The notes under the pieces: generated by a model | Seen by the model: only the letters and a program-made list of their open reading frames with translations | Database searches by the model: none | Told to the model about the DNA's origin: nothing | Part shown: positions 26,974-36,890 of the stretch, in pieces | Position numbering within the stretch: the stretch's first letter is position 1 | Layout: every line of letters begins with the position of its first letter | Assembly: GCA_900472295.1 (NCBI GenBank) | Contig: UCIA01000003.1 | Coordinates: forward strand, 468,307-532,306 | DNA from: Hyphomicrobiales bacterium | Lineage (GTDB): Bacteria > Pseudomonadota > Alphaproteobacteria > Rhizobiales > Rhizobiaceae | Direction of reading: 5' to 3' | Length of the DNA stretch: 64,000 nucleotides | Made by a program: the position numbers and the translations under genes

Positions 26974-27178
26974 GGTCTTTCCGTCCGTGAGTTGACGCTT
27001 GAAGCGACGGCGGCCGATCAGGCCGCCGAAACGCCAGCGGTGTTGGTTAAGGTATTGGTGCCATTCCGTGGGCCGCCCAATGGATGTCGCCCAGAAGTGT
27101 GCTGCGGTTCTGGGACAACGACATGCATCAAAACAAAGACTTTAGCCTTTGGCGGGCGCCACGAAAAAGCATGCAAAA

Positions 27179-27358
27179 TCAACGATCCCAAAAGTAGTAC
27201 TGCCAATATTCCTGCGGGACTTCGCGCTCCGACAGCCCGATATCGCGCCTCAGATAATCGCTTTCCGGGGGCAGGCGCCGCCTTTCAGACAGATACGAAG
27301 GCAGGTTCGACGCGAACCGCCATAGACGGCCGAGCAGGGAGGTTCCGGTGTCTCCCAT
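27179..27358 (-). CDS. Small DUF1127-like protein
   Basis: A 59-residue protein that starts at 27358 (MGDTGTSLLGRLWRFASNLP). The C-terminal half SDYLRRDIGLSEREVPQEYW carries the L.DIGL core of DUF1127 proteins, small arginine-rich proteins of alphaproteobacteria tied to RNA, phosphate and carbon metabolism in other species. It is longer at the C-terminus and ends in an aromatic-rich tail (YWQYYFWDR). It lies 97 bp downstream of the DUF4242 gene. Confidence 0.7.
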   Translation of the reverse strand: MGDTGTSLLGRLWRFASNLPSYLSERRRLPPESDYLRRDIGLSEREVPQEYWQYYFWDR

Positions 27359-27455
27359 GACAGCTGTCGCTTCACCGTCCGGCAGCCCGCCAGGCAGTTG
27401 ACCATTGCCGAGAGAGGCAGCTTGATGCTCATCGCGGTGCCAGCCGTCTGCACGA

Positions 27456-27728
27456 TCAACGGTAAAAGTAGGGGTCGAGCACCCGCACCTCCGTGATCTT
27501 GTCGACAGGCAGCGAGTTCTTCTGGGCCGTGCTGCGGATCGCCTCGGGCGAGGGGCCGTCATAGATGCAGAAACTGTGCTTCTTGTCCGGCGAGACGAAG
27601 GACTGGACCCAGGTGACGCCCTTTTCGGCGTTGCGCATGACGACGCCGCCGAGCGCATCGGCGCCGATATCTGTCATCGGCACGTTGAGGCCGTCCGGGA
27701 AGGTGCGTTCCACCACATAGCGAGGCAT
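27456..27728 (-). CDS. DUF4242 domain protein
   Basis: A 90-residue protein that matches DUF4242 over its full length: MPRYVVERTFPDGLNVP at the start, then VTWVQSFVSPDKKHSFCIYD with the conserved WV.S.....K..C.Y pattern, and ITEVRVLDPYFYR at the end. The ferredoxin-like fold has been linked to small-molecule or nickel binding, but its function is unknown. It is divergent from a LuxR-family ATPase regulator, a pairing that suggests shared control. Confidence 0.82.
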   Translation of the reverse strand: MPRYVVERTFPDGLNVPMTDIGADALGGVVMRNAEKGVTWVQSFVSPDKKHSFCIYDGPSPEAIRSTAQKNSLPVDKITEVRVLDPYFYR

Positions 27729-27934
27729 AGAGGCTTCCTTTCTTGTTCAATCACGCTCGACTGAGCGCGGCTGCACAATGGTCACGTTCGACAACAGCGT
27801 GCATCGGAGCCATTCCCCATATTTCGTGGGACGATTCCCTATGTTGGCGACGTTTAGCTGTGGTGAGAGTCACGGCAATGTGTGGAAACTCACATTGCCG
27901 CGCCCTTGACCGGCCTATCATGGCGGGAGCCGCC

Positions 27935-30571
27935 ATGGTGGCATCTCCCCGATCTCGCGAGAGTATGATCATGCTTCTGGAACGGCAGACACAGCTGGAG
28001 CAACTCGATGGCCTGCTGGCGGAGGCCGGCCGCGGTCATGGCCGCGTCGCGCTGCTGGCGGGCGAGGCCGGTGCGGGCAAGACCTCGCTTGTCGAGGCCT
28101 TCATCGGCCGCATCGCCGGCCGGGCGGGGCACAGCGTGCGCATACTGCGCAGCGCCTGCGAGGATCTGTCTATCCCCGATCCGCTCGGACCGCTCTACGA
28201 CCTGGCGCGCGATGCGCAGTGGGCGCTGCCGCAAGCGATCGACGACCGGCAAGGGCAAAGGCTGCCGCTGTTTTCCGATGCGCTCGCCGTCTTCGAGACA
28301 AAGGCGCAGCCGAGCCTGCTGGTGATCGAAGACCTGCACTGGGCCGACGACGCGACGCTCGATTTCGTCCGCTTCATCGGCCGCCGCATCGCCAACACGC
28401 ACATCCTGCTGCTGCTTACCGCACGCAACGATCGCAGCGAGGCGCAGATCCGCGTGCGCCGCGCGCTGGGCGAAATCCCCGCCGGCAGCGTGGCGCGCAT
28501 CGAAGTGCCGCTGCTCAGCGAGGCAGCCGTGCTGTCGCTGGCCGATGCGGCCGGCCGCGACGGCGACGCCATCTACCGGGCGACCGCCGGCAATGCGTTT
28601 TTCGTCACCGAATTGTTGTGCGCCGAAAACGAAATGGCGCTGCCGGCAAGCGTGCGCGACGCCGTGCTGGCGCGGGCCGAGCGGCTGTCGCCCGGTGCCC
28701 GCGCCATGCTCGACGCGGTCTCGGTGTTTCCGCGGCGGGCCGACGCCTGGGCCTTGCAAGGACTGTGCGGTGCCGCCAGCGCCGGCCAGCTTGCCGAATG
28801 CGTCGCCAACGGCCTGCTCGACGATCTCGGCGACGCCTATGCCTTCCGCCACGACATTGCGCGTCGCGCCGTCGAGATGATGCTGACCACCAGCCATCGG
28901 CGGCAGTTCAACCAGCGCGCCTTGGCGGCGCTGCTTGAACACAGCGAGGTTTCCGCCGGCCGCCTGGTGCATCATGCGGTCGAGGCGGACAATCTCGATG
29001 CGGTTCGCGAACTTGCGCCGATCGCGGCGCGCGAGGCCTCCCGAGTCGGCGCGCATCGCGACGCCGCCGGATATTATGAGGTTGCCCTGCGACAGGTCGA
29101 CACCTTGCCGATGGCTGACCGAGCGGTGCTCTACGAAAAGCATGCCTTCGAATGCCATCTGATCGGCCGCATCGACGCCGCGATCGAAGCGCAGAGCCAT
29201 GCGCGCCAGCTGCATCAAGCCCAGGGAAACACGGCCAAGGAAGGGGACAGTCTCAGATGGCTGTCGCGCCTGGCCTATCTCGTCGGCGACCGCGAGGCAG
29301 CCGATGCGTTCGGCGAGCAGGCAGTGGCGCTGCTGGAAACCGTGCCGGCCGGCCCCGAACTCGCAATGGCCTATTCCAACCTGTCGCAGCTGGCCATGCT
29401 GGCCGAAAGGCTGGACGAGACGCTGTTTTTTGGCGGCAAGGCGGTGACCCTTGCCGAGCGCATGAGCAGGCCCGACATCGTCTGCCATGCGCTCAACAAT
29501 GTCGGCGCCGCCGGGCAATGGCTGGATCTTGCCAAGGGGCGTGCGCACCTTGCCCGCAGCCTGGAGATTGCGCTGGAGCAGAATTTTCAGGAACACGCGG
29601 CGCGCGCTTTCACCAACAGCGCCTGCATCGAGATGAACCAGCTGGGCTTTGCCGAAGCGCATGCCCTTCTCGACCGCGGCATCAACTACTGCGCCGAAAA
29701 CGATCTCAACACCTGGCGCGACTATATGCGCGGCGTGCTGGCGCAACTTCAGCTGCGCCAGGGCAATTGGGACGACGCCGCCACCGAGGCGCTCGACGTG
29801 CTTTCCAACGGCCAGACGGCAATGCTGGCCCGCTTTCCCGCGGTGGTGGCGCTGGCGAAATTGCGCATGCGGCGCGGCGATCCGGCGGCCGAACCACTGT
29901 TTGCCGAGATGACGCAGTTTTTGGACAAGGCAACGGAGCTGCAGCGGCTGGTGCCCTATGCGGCTCTGATGGCTGAGCAGGCATGGCTCGGCCAGGGCGA
30001 CAGGGACGAGGCGCTTCGGCTGATCGACCGTGCCGAAAGCATGGCGCCGACAAGAGCGGTTTTCGCCGAACTGGCCGGCTGGCGGCGGATGCTGGCTCCG
30101 GACCGCGATCCCGGCAACATATCTGAAATGGCCGAGCCCTATCGGCTGCTGCTGGCGGGCGACTGGCGGGCGGCGGCGACACTTTGGGATGAGCTGAGTG
30201 CGCCCTATGACCGCGCGCTCGCGCTCACCCTGGGCGATGAGGAGGCGCAGCGTTCGGCGCTGGAGATTTTCGAGAGCCTTGGCGCGAGGCCGGTGGCCCA
30301 GCATGTGCGCGAAACGATGCGGCGCAACGGCGTCAACAACATTGCCAGGGGGCCGCGCCGTTCGACGCGCGCAAACCTGGCCGGCCTGACGCTGCGCCAG
30401 ATGCAAGTGCTGCAACTGATCGAGCGCGGCTTTTCCAACAAGCGGATCGCCGAACAACTGACCATCTCGCCGAAGACGGTGGACCACCACGTCTCGGCGG
30501 TGCTGGGCAAGCTGGACGCGGTGTCGCGCGGCGAGGCGACCGCGGCGGCGCGGGATTCGGGGTTGTTGTGA
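27935..30571 (+). CDS. AAA ATPase-LuxR large transcriptional regulator
   Basis: A protein of about 878 residues of the MalT/LAL-like class. An N-terminal ATPase (Walker A GEAGAGKTS near residue 50, Walker B LLVIEDLHWADD near 130) is followed by a long helical region with TPR-like repeats and a C-terminal LuxR helix-turn-helix (LTLRQMQVLQLIERGFSNKR and IAEQLTISPKTVDHHV). The start at 27935 follows GGGAG by five bases; internal ATGs at 27965 and 27971 are alternatives. It is divergent from the DUF4242 gene and may regulate it. The inducer is unknown. Confidence 0.85.
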   Translation: MVASPRSRESMIMLLERQTQLEQLDGLLAEAGRGHGRVALLAGEAGAGKTSLVEAFIGRIAGRAGHSVRILRSACEDLSIPDPLGPLYDLARDAQWALPQAIDDRQGQRLPLFSDALAVFETKAQPSLLVIEDLHWADDATLDFVRFIGRRIANTHILLLLTARNDRSEAQIRVRRALGEIPAGSVARIEVPLLSEAAVLSLADAAGRDGDAIYRATAGNAFFVTELLCAENEMALPASVRDAVLARAERLSPGARAMLDAVSVFPRRADAWALQGLCGAASAGQLAECVANGLLDDLGDAYAFRHDIARRAVEMMLTTSHRRQFNQRALAALLEHSEVSAGRLVHHAVEADNLDAVRELAPIAAREASRVGAHRDAAGYYEVALRQVDTLPMADRAVLYEKHAFECHLIGRIDAAIEAQSHARQLHQAQGNTAKEGDSLRWLSRLAYLVGDREAADAFGEQAVALLETVPAGPELAMAYSNLSQLAMLAERLDETLFFGGKAVTLAERMSRPDIVCHALNNVGAAGQWLDLAKGRAHLARSLEIALEQNFQEHAARAFTNSACIEMNQLGFAEAHALLDRGINYCAENDLNTWRDYMRGVLAQLQLRQGNWDDAATEALDVLSNGQTAMLARFPAVVALAKLRMRRGDPAAEPLFAEMTQFLDKATELQRLVPYAALMAEQAWLGQGDRDEALRLIDRAESMAPTRAVFAELAGWRRMLAPDRDPGNISEMAEPYRLLLAGDWRAAATLWDELSAPYDRALALTLGDEEAQRSALEIFESLGARPVAQHVRETMRRNGVNNIARGPRRSTRANLAGLTLRQMQVLQLIERGFSNKRIAEQLTISPKTVDHHVSAVLGKLDAVSRGEATAAARDSGLL

Positions 30572-30606
30572 GGTTGTTTAGCGAGCCAGTGTAGCGACGG
30601 CAGCGC

Positions 30607-30660
30607 TGCCCCTCATCCGGCCCTGCGGGCCACCTTCTCCCCGTGAAACGGGGAGAAGGA
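30607..30660. repeat. Rhizobial palindromic repeat near the secA 3' end
   Basis: Two adjacent hairpins: GGCCC-TGC-GGGCC, then CTTCTCCCCGT at 30634-30644 pairing with ACGGGGAGAAG at 30648-30658 around a GAA loop. This composite (CCCTCATCCGG...CTTCTCCCC) is a widespread intergenic repeat of Rhizobiales. It lies between the convergent LuxR-ATPase and secA genes, where it can serve as a bidirectional terminator. Confidence 0.7.
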
Positions 30661-30669
30661 AGAGAGTGA

Positions 30670-33402
30670 TCAAGCGAACGCGCCGTGGCAGTGCTTGTAT
30701 TTCTTGCCGGAGCCGCAGGGGCAGGCTTCGTTGCGGCCGATCTTGCCCCACGTCGCCTGGTTGTTCGGGTCGCGGTCTTCGGGAGCGACGATCGCGTTGC
30801 TCTCCTGGCGGGTCAGAAGGGTCGTCTCGCCGCCGCCGAAATCGTCCTCGCCGGTGGTGCCGTCAATATGGCTGCCGAACATGTCGGGCGCCTCGGGCGG
30901 CGGGGCTTCGGCGGCCTGGCGGACCAGTTCGACGCGCATCAGCTGTGCGGTGACGGCCTGCTCCAGATTGCCAAGCAGCGCCTGGAACAGCTCGAAGGCC
31001 TCGCCCTTGTATTCCTGCAGCGGATCGCGCTGGGCGTAGCCGCGGAAGCCGACGACCGAACGCAGATGGTCGAGATTGACGATATGCTCGCGCCACAGAT
31101 GGTCGAGCGTCTGCAGCACCACCGAACGTTCGACATAGCTCATCACGTCGGGGCCGAAACGTTCGGCGCGTTCCTTGGCAGCGGCATCGGCAGCCTGCGT
31201 AATGCGCTCGCGGATGTCGTCCTCGGCAATGCCCTCTTCCTTGGCCCAGTCATCGACCGGCAGGTCTAGATTGAGGAATTCGGCGACGCCGGCCTTCAGG
31301 CCGGCAACGTCCCACTGCTCGGCATAGGCGTTTTCGGGAATGGCCTTTGCAACGATATCGTTGATGACGCCTTCGCGCATCTCGGCGATCGTTTCCGACA
31401 GGCCCTCGCCGTCCATCAGCTCGATGCGCCGCTGGAACACCGCCTTGCGCTGGTCGTTGGACACGTCGTCATATTTCAACAGGTTCTTGCGGATGTCGAA
31501 GTTGCGCGCTTCGACCTTCTTCTGCGCCTTTTCCAGCGCCTTGTTGATCCACGGATGGATGATCGCCTCGTCTTCCTTGAGGCCGAGCTTCTGCAGCATG
31601 CCGTCCATGCGCTCGGAGCCGAAGATGCGCATCAGATCGTCCTGCAGCGACAGGAAGAATTTCGAGCGGCCGGGATCGCCCTGACGGCCGGAACGGCCGC
31701 GCAGCTGGTTGTCGATGCGGCGCGATTCATGGCGCTCGGTGGCGAGCACGTAGAGGCCGCCGGCGGCCAGCGCTTTTTCCTTCAGGCGCTCGACATCGGC
31801 AATGATTTCCTTTTCGCGCGCATCGCGCTCGGGACCTGCAGGCATGTCGCCCAGCTCTTCCTCGATGCGCATCTCGGCATTGCCGCCGAGCTTGATGTCG
31901 GTGCCGCGTCCCGCCATGTTGGTGGCGATGGTGATCACGCCGGGTTTGCCGGCCTGGGCGACGATGGCCGCTTCGCGCTCGTGATGGCGGGCGTTCAGCA
32001 CCTCGAAATCCTTGAAACCTTCCTTGCGCAGGCGTTCGGCCAGTTGCTCGGATTTTTCGATGGAGGTGGTGCCGACCAGTGTCGGCTGGCCGCGGGCGCT
32101 GGCTTCGCGGATTTCCCTGACGATCGCCTTGTATTTCTCCTCGACCGTCCGATAGACCTCGTCGTCCTCGTCCTTGCGGACAACCGGCAGATTGGTCGGG
32201 ATCTCGGTGACTTCGAGGCCGTAGATGTTGCCGAATTCCTCGGCCTCGGTCAGCGCCGTGCCGGTCATGCCGGACAGCTTCTTGTAGAGGCGGAAGTAGT
32301 TCTGGAAGGTGACGGAGGCCAGCGTCTGGTTCTCCGGCTGGATCGCCACATGCTCCTTGGCTTCGAGCGCCTGGTGAAGGCCTTCCGAATAGCGGCGTCC
32401 CGGCATCATGCGGCCGGTAAACTCGTCGATGATGACGATCTCGCCGTTGCGCACGATGTAGTCCTTGTCCTTCTGGAACAGACGGTGGGCCTTCAGCGCA
32501 TTGTTGACATGATGGACGATGGCGACGTTTTCGACGTCATAGAGCGACTCGCCCTTGAGCAGGCCGGCCGCGCGCAGCAGGTTTTCCAGCTTCTCGGTGC
32601 CTTCCTCGGTGAAGATCGAGGTTTTCTGCTTCTCATCGATCTCGTAGTCGGCCGGGTCGAGCTGCAGCATGAAGGCGTCGATGGTGTTGTACATTTCCGA
32701 ACGGTCCTCGAGCGGACCGGAAATGATCAGCGGCGTGCGCGCCTCGTCGACCAGGATGGAATCGACTTCGTCAACGATCGCGTAATTGTGGCTGCGCTGC
32801 ACCATCTGGGCGCGCTCATATTTCATGTTGTCTCTGAGATAATCGAAGCCGAGTTCGTTGTTGGTGGCGTATGTGACGTCGGACGCGTAGGCGACGCGGC
32901 GCTCTTCGTCGGAGAGGCCGTGGACGATGACGCCGACCGAGAGGCCGAGGAATTTGTAGACGCGGCCCATCCATTCGGAGTCGCGCGTGGCGAGATAGTC
33001 GTTGACGGTGACGACGTGGACGCCCTTGCCGGCCAGCGCGTTGAGATAGACCGGCAGCGTGGCGACCAGGGTCTTGCCCTCGCCGGTGCGCATTTCTGCG
33101 ATGCCGCCATTGTGCAGCACCATGCCGCCGATCAGCTGCACGTCGAAGGGACGCATTCCGAGCACGCGGCGGGCCGCCTCGCGCGCGGTGGCGAAGGCCG
33201 GCACCAGCAGGTCATCGAGCGTGGCGCCGTTGGCGATATCCTGGCGGAATTTTTCCGTGCGAGCCTGAAGCTCGGCATCGGACAGCGCCCGCATCTCGTT
33301 TTCCATGGCGTTGATCGCCTCGACACGAGGCCGGGTCGACTTGACCCGGCGGTCGTTGGAGGAGCCGAAAACCTTACGGGCGAGACCGCCGAGACTGACC
33401 AT
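30670..33402 (-). CDS. secA: Preprotein translocase ATPase SecA
   Basis: A 910-residue motor that drives unfolded preproteins through SecYEG. Walker A is [11 protein letters not shown], Walker B/DEAD is [17 protein letters not shown], and the helicase-like second ATPase domain carries [14 protein letters not shown] and [13 protein letters not shown]. The C-terminal zinc-binding SecB-interaction motif [15 protein letters not shown] is intact. It is divergent from a parvulin gene. Confidence 0.98.
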   Translation of the reverse strand: MVSLGGLARKVFGSSNDRRVKSTRPRVEAINAMENEMRALSDAELQARTEKFRQDIANGATLDDLLVPAFATAREAARRVLGMRPFDVQLIGGMVLHNGGIAEMRTGEGKTLVATLPVYLNALAGKGVHVVTVNDYLATRDSEWMGRVYKFLGLSVGVIVHGLSDEERRVAYASDVTYATNNELGFDYLRDNMKYERAQMVQRSHNYAIVDEVDSILVDEARTPLIISGPLEDRSEMYNTIDAFMLQLDPADYEIDEKQKTSIFTEEGTEKLENLLRAAGLLKGESLYDVENVAIVHHVNNALKAHRLFQKDKDYIVRNGEIVIIDEFTGRMMPGRRYSEGLHQALEAKEHVAIQPENQTLASVTFQNYFRLYKKLSGMTGTALTEAEEFGNIYGLEVTEIPTNLPVVRKDEDDEVYRTVEEKYKAIVREIREASARGQPTLVGTTSIEKSEQLAERLRKEGFKDFEVLNARHHEREAAIVAQAGKPGVITIATNMAGRGTDIKLGGNAEMRIEEELGDMPAGPERDAREKEIIADVERLKEKALAAGGLYVLATERHESRRIDNQLRGRSGRQGDPGRSKFFLSLQDDLMRIFGSERMDGMLQKLGLKEDEAIIHPWINKALEKAQKKVEARNFDIRKNLLKYDDVSNDQRKAVFQRRIELMDGEGLSETIAEMREGVINDIVAKAIPENAYAEQWDVAGLKAGVAEFLNLDLPVDDWAKEEGIAEDDIRERITQAADAAAKERAERFGPDVMSYVERSVVLQTLDHLWREHIVNLDHLRSVVGFRGYAQRDPLQEYKGEAFELFQALLGNLEQAVTAQLMRVELVRQAAEAPPPEAPDMFGSHIDGTTGEDDFGGGETTLLTRQESNAIVAPEDRDPNNQATWGKIGRNEACPCGSGKKYKHCHGAFA

Positions 33403-33653
33403 CCAATGGTCCTTTCGATAGAATTCTCAATCATGAGATGAGCGCCGGCCGGCCCCATCAATTCCGCGTGAAACGCAGGCAAACACAAAAAGCGCCCGGA
33501 AAACGGTTCTGGACGCAAAGTCGTTGGACAGATAAGAGGGGGCTCAACTGATGTCAACGCCGTGCTGGCCCTACGGGCAGCGCCAAATTCCGCCACAATC
33601 TGGCTGATCTGAAGCTCATCCCGCCCTTACAATCCCATCGGAGTTTGATCCTA

Positions 33654-34574
33654 ATGTCCTTATCGTTCCGCCGTGCGTCGCTCGCCGGCCTCGGCCTGGC
33701 CTTCGGCCTGTCGGCTCTGACGCTGTCGCCGCTGATGGCGCAGGAAACCGCTCCCGCCCCGGCCGCTGCCGCCGCAGCGCCGGCGGCAGCCCCTGTCGAT
33801 CCAAACGCGGTCGTGGCCACCGTCAACGGCGAGAAGCTGACCGAGGCGGACCTTGGGCTTGCCGAGGGTGAGCTGTCGCAGCAGTTCGCGCAGATGCCGC
33901 CCGAGCAGCGCCGCGCCGCAGCCCTTTCGGCGGCCATCGAGATCCGCGTCATGGCCGCCCAGGCGGTCGCCACCGGGCTCGACAAGGATCCCGAATTCCA
34001 GCGCCGCATGGCCTTCCTGCAGCAGCGCGCGCTGCATGGCGAAATGGTCGAGAAAGGTGTCGTCGACAAGGTTACCGACGCCGAAGTGCGCGCCCGCTAC
34101 GACCAGGAAATCGCCAACACCCCGCCGGTCAATGAGGTGCATGCCCGTCACATCCTCGTGAAGACCAAGGAAGAGGCCGTGGCGATCATCAAGCAGCTCG
34201 ACGGCGGCGCCGACTTCCAGAAGCTCGCCAACGAGCACACCAGCGATCCCTCGGGCAAGACCAATGGCGGCGATCTCGGCTGGTTCGGACCGGGCCAGAT
34301 GGTGCCGGAATTCGACAAGGCCGCCTTCGCGCTTGAAGTCGGCAAATACACCAAGGAGCCGGTGCAGTCGCAGTTCGGCTGGCACGTCATCAAGCTCGAG
34401 GACAAGCGCACCAAGCAGCCGCCGGCGTTCGACGACGTCAAGGATCAGGCCAAGCAGGCGGTCATCCGCGACAAGTATTTCGCACTGGTCAAGCAGTTGC
34501 GCGGCGCTGCCAAGGTCGAAATCCCCGACGCCAATCTGAAGAAGGCCGTCGACACGATGGAAGCCGGCAAGTAA
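33654..34574 (+). CDS. Periplasmic parvulin-type peptidyl-prolyl isomerase
   Basis: A 306-residue secreted foldase. A signal peptide (MSLSFRRASLAGLGLAF, cleaved near LMAQETAP) is followed by an Ala/Pro-rich linker, a SurA/PrsA-like helical N-domain (about 45-145) and the parvulin domain (about 150-245: EVHARHILVKTKEEA, then GGDLGWFGPGQMVPEF and SQFGWHVIKLED). It assists folding of exported proteins and is divergent from secA. The ATG at 33654 is preferred over a TTG at 33645. Confidence 0.92.
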   Translation: MSLSFRRASLAGLGLAFGLSALTLSPLMAQETAPAPAAAAAAPAAAPVDPNAVVATVNGEKLTEADLGLAEGELSQQFAQMPPEQRRAAALSAAIEIRVMAAQAVATGLDKDPEFQRRMAFLQQRALHGEMVEKGVVDKVTDAEVRARYDQEIANTPPVNEVHARHILVKTKEEAVAIIKQLDGGADFQKLANEHTSDPSGKTNGGDLGWFGPGQMVPEFDKAAFALEVGKYTKEPVQSQFGWHVIKLEDKRTKQPPAFDDVKDQAKQAVIRDKYFALVKQLRGAAKVEIPDANLKKAVDTMEAGK

Positions 34575-34648
34575 GCGTTTCATCCTGCTGCTGAAGAAAG
34601 AAAATCCTCAGCTCAGAATGTTAGCAAGGCGCGCCACAACGCCACAGT

Positions 34649-34753
34649 CGTCATCCTCGGGCTTGTCCCGAGGATCTACTGTACTTTCAAGTAATGGGTT
34701 TCCGTCAAATCTCGAGAAGTCGGCGGATTCTCGGGACAAGCCCGAGAATGACG
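34649..34753. repeat. 105-bp inverted-repeat element (CTCGGGCTTGTCCCGAG family)
   Basis: The arms 34649-34676 and 34726-34753 are nearly perfect inverted copies of 28 bp, and each arm is itself palindromic around CTCGGGCTTGTCCCGAG. It lies between the convergent parvulin and TetR genes. Similar elements are common in Mesorhizobium and related genomes and probably act as bidirectional terminators or mobile palindromes. Confidence 0.75.
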
Positions 34754-34782
34754 GAAATTGTGGGCGCCAGCATCGCGCCAAT

Positions 34783-35376
34783 CTACAGCCCGTTGCGAGC
34801 GATTCCCCCTATCAAATAGCCGATCATCTTGCGGATTGTCGCTTCCGGCTCGTCCAGCCGGTTGGTCAGCAGCTGTTTCCAGGCATAGGAAGCCACCAGT
34901 TCGGCGGCCAGCGCCGCGTCGACATCGGCTGTGACCTCACCTCGCGCCTTGGCGCGCTCGATGATCCCGGCGGTATGGGAGTGGCGTCCATCGCCATAGC
35001 CGGTCAGGGCTGCGGCCGCTGCTTCATCCGACTGCGCCTCGGCGATCAGCGACCGGAAGACGCTGCCCGAGGACGTATCGCGCCAATGCGCGAAGAGATT
35101 GCTCAGGAAGCCGACGAGATCGTCTTCGAGATTGCCCGTATCGGGGACGTCGACGCGCTTTTGCCGCTTGTAGACCTCCAGCAGCAAGGCCGCCTTGCTC
35201 GGCCACCAGCGATAGATCGTCGGTTTGCCGGCGCGTGCGCGCCGCGCCACGGCTTCGATGGAGAAGCCGGCATAGCCGGCCTCGACCAGAACCGCCTCCG
35301 CGGCCTCGAGAATGGCCTCGGCGCTGTCGGGATTGCGCCGCGCCCCGATCGATCTGCGCGCCGGATCCTCTCCCAT
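34783..35376 (-). CDS. TetR/AcrR-family transcriptional regulator
   Basis: A 197-residue repressor-type protein. The N-terminal helix-turn-helix spans about residues 17-60 (AILEAAEAVLVEAGYAGFSI, then AVARRARAGKPTIYRWWPSK); the C-terminal ligand domain resembles the TetR_C_11-like group. The start at 35376 follows AGGACAGG; 35394 is an alternative. It is convergent with the parvulin gene and 122 bp downstream of the caspase-like gene on the same strand. The ligand is unknown. Confidence 0.9.
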   Translation of the reverse strand: MGEDPARRSIGARRNPDSAEAILEAAEAVLVEAGYAGFSIEAVARRARAGKPTIYRWWPSKAALLLEVYKRQKRVDVPDTGNLEDDLVGFLSNLFAHWRDTSSGSVFRSLIAEAQSDEAAAAALTGYGDGRHSHTAGIIERAKARGEVTADVDAALAAELVASYAWKQLLTNRLDEPEATIRKMIGYLIGGIARNGL

Positions 35377-35498
35377 TCCTGTCCTCGCCAGCATTTTCAC
35401 CGGCAATATAGGTGAGCCGGCGATGAAACGGAACGGCCCGTTTTTAGCGATTGCGGAAGGGGCACACAGGATGCCCGGCATTCAACGCCGACCGGAAT

Positions 35499-36722
35499 TC
35501 AGTTCATGGCTTGCGAGGTTTCCGAGGCGATCCGCCACTGGCCGTCGCTTTTGACGAGTCCAAGAGTGACCTTTGCCTTGCCGGTCATGCGCGCCGATTT
35601 GTCCTTCGGCACATAATCATAGCTCATCGCGAACACGGCTTCGGCGCGGTCTTCGCCCTGAGGCGTCACCTCGAGGCTGCCGGGTTCGAGACCGAACGAC
35701 CAGGATGCGAATTGCGCGAACCAGTCTGTTTTCACCTTGATGAGGGCATCGGCGTCATAGCGCGTGCCGAAGATGGTGGCGGAGGGCGCATAGAGACGCT
35801 TGACGGTTTCGCCGATCGCAGCCCCATCGGGCGCCAGATAGTCATCACGCAGCAATTTCTCGATCGACGTTTTGTCGTCGCCGACGGACCGTTCGAGCGC
35901 GGCGACCTTCGTCTCGGGGGCCGGAGCGACCGGCGGCTTCTGTGCAACCGTTTCGCCGCCAGGCACAAACTCGAACCGCTCGAGCAGCGAGCCCTGTTCC
36001 CAGGGGCGCTGGCCCTCGCGGGTCTCGGAGACCACATCGCGGCGAACCGCGATCATCATGTCGTTGATGCTCTGGCCTGGTTCGCCCATATGCCGCAGCA
36101 GGGCGGCGGCGAAAGGCGAATTGCGCCCGGTGCCGTCCATGGCGACAGCGCCTGGCGCCGTAGAGAAGGCGATGAAGGAGCCGCGCGTTGAATCGAACTG
36201 CGCCAGGCCGGCAAGCGCCGTTGCCGAGCGCGTGCTTGAGGTGCGGCTCAGGCTGCGGGCGAAGGGATTGTTGCGGCAGGCATCGAGAAACACCAGGCTG
36301 ACCTTGGTCTGCTGCTCCATAATGTCCAAGACTTCGTCGATCGGCACGGCTTCGAGCTGCAGCTTGACCGGCACGTCCAGCCTGGCGTCGACCGGCACGA
36401 TGTAGTTGCGCCCTTCGACCTGGAGGCCGTGGCCGGCATAATAGAACAGCCCGACGCCGGCGCCTTGCAGCGCATCGGAGAATTCGCCGATCTTGCGCTC
36501 GAGCTCGCGCTTGCCGAGGTCGTTGCCCTCGATGACGTCGAAGCCGATCGAGCGCAGCTTGCCGGCAATGTCGAGCGCATCATTGACCGGGTTGGCGAGC
36601 CTGCCGGCTTCGGCATAGGTGCCGTTGCCGATGACCAGCGCCACGCGCCGTTCCGGCTGCGCATCGGCGCTCAGGAGCAAAAGCCCCATAAACGCCATCG
36701 CCAAGATCACCAGCCTGCCCAT
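35499..36722 (-). CDS. Secreted caspase-like (C14) peptidase with C-terminal domain
   Basis: A 407-residue protein with a signal peptide ([20 protein letters not shown]) and a caspase-fold domain at about residues 25-245. The catalytic His lies in [20 protein letters not shown] and the catalytic Cys in [14 protein letters not shown]. From about residue 290 a second domain ([20 protein letters not shown], then [18 protein letters not shown]) has the alpha-beta pattern of an NTF2/SnoaL-like fold. Such prokaryotic metacaspase-like proteins (orthocaspases) are often periplasmic; the target is unknown. The start at 36722 is divergent from argJ. Confidence 0.85.
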   Translation of the reverse strand: MGRLVILAMAFMGLLLLSADAQPERRVALVIGNGTYAEAGRLANPVNDALDIAGKLRSIGFDVIEGNDLGKRELERKIGEFSDALQGAGVGLFYYAGHGLQVEGRNYIVPVDARLDVPVKLQLEAVPIDEVLDIMEQQTKVSLVFLDACRNNPFARSLSRTSSTRSATALAGLAQFDSTRGSFIAFSTAPGAVAMDGTGRNSPFAAALLRHMGEPGQSINDMMIAVRRDVVSETREGQRPWEQGSLLERFEFVPGGETVAQKPPVAPAPETKVAALERSVGDDKTSIEKLLRDDYLAPDGAAIGETVKRLYAPSATIFGTRYDADALIKVKTDWFAQFASWSFGLEPGSLEVTPQGEDRAEAVFAMSYDYVPKDKSARMTGKAKVTLGLVKSDGQWRIASETSQAMN

Positions 36723-36890
36723 GGCGATATCATAACGCCAGAGGCCCCGCTGACGCCAACGGATTTGAAATGCAAGCTTAATCCAAGGTGGCTTTCCGGC
36801 ACCGGCAGGGCGCGAAAACGCCCTTGCGCCAGCGCCTGGTATCGGGCAAACCGGCCTTCCCCAGCGTTTTTCCGTCGCCAGAGGTCTCCA

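Noticed and set aside
27890..30490. 866-codon frame antisense to the LuxR-ATPase gene
   Set aside because: The sense strand has Walker and LuxR motifs; the antisense product has none.
31555..33441. 628-codon frame antisense to secA
   Set aside because: secA is unmistakable; the opposite frame is a shadow.
35452..35481. Longer TetR start at 35481
   Set aside because: The internal start at 35376 has a good ribosome-binding site and fits the family length.
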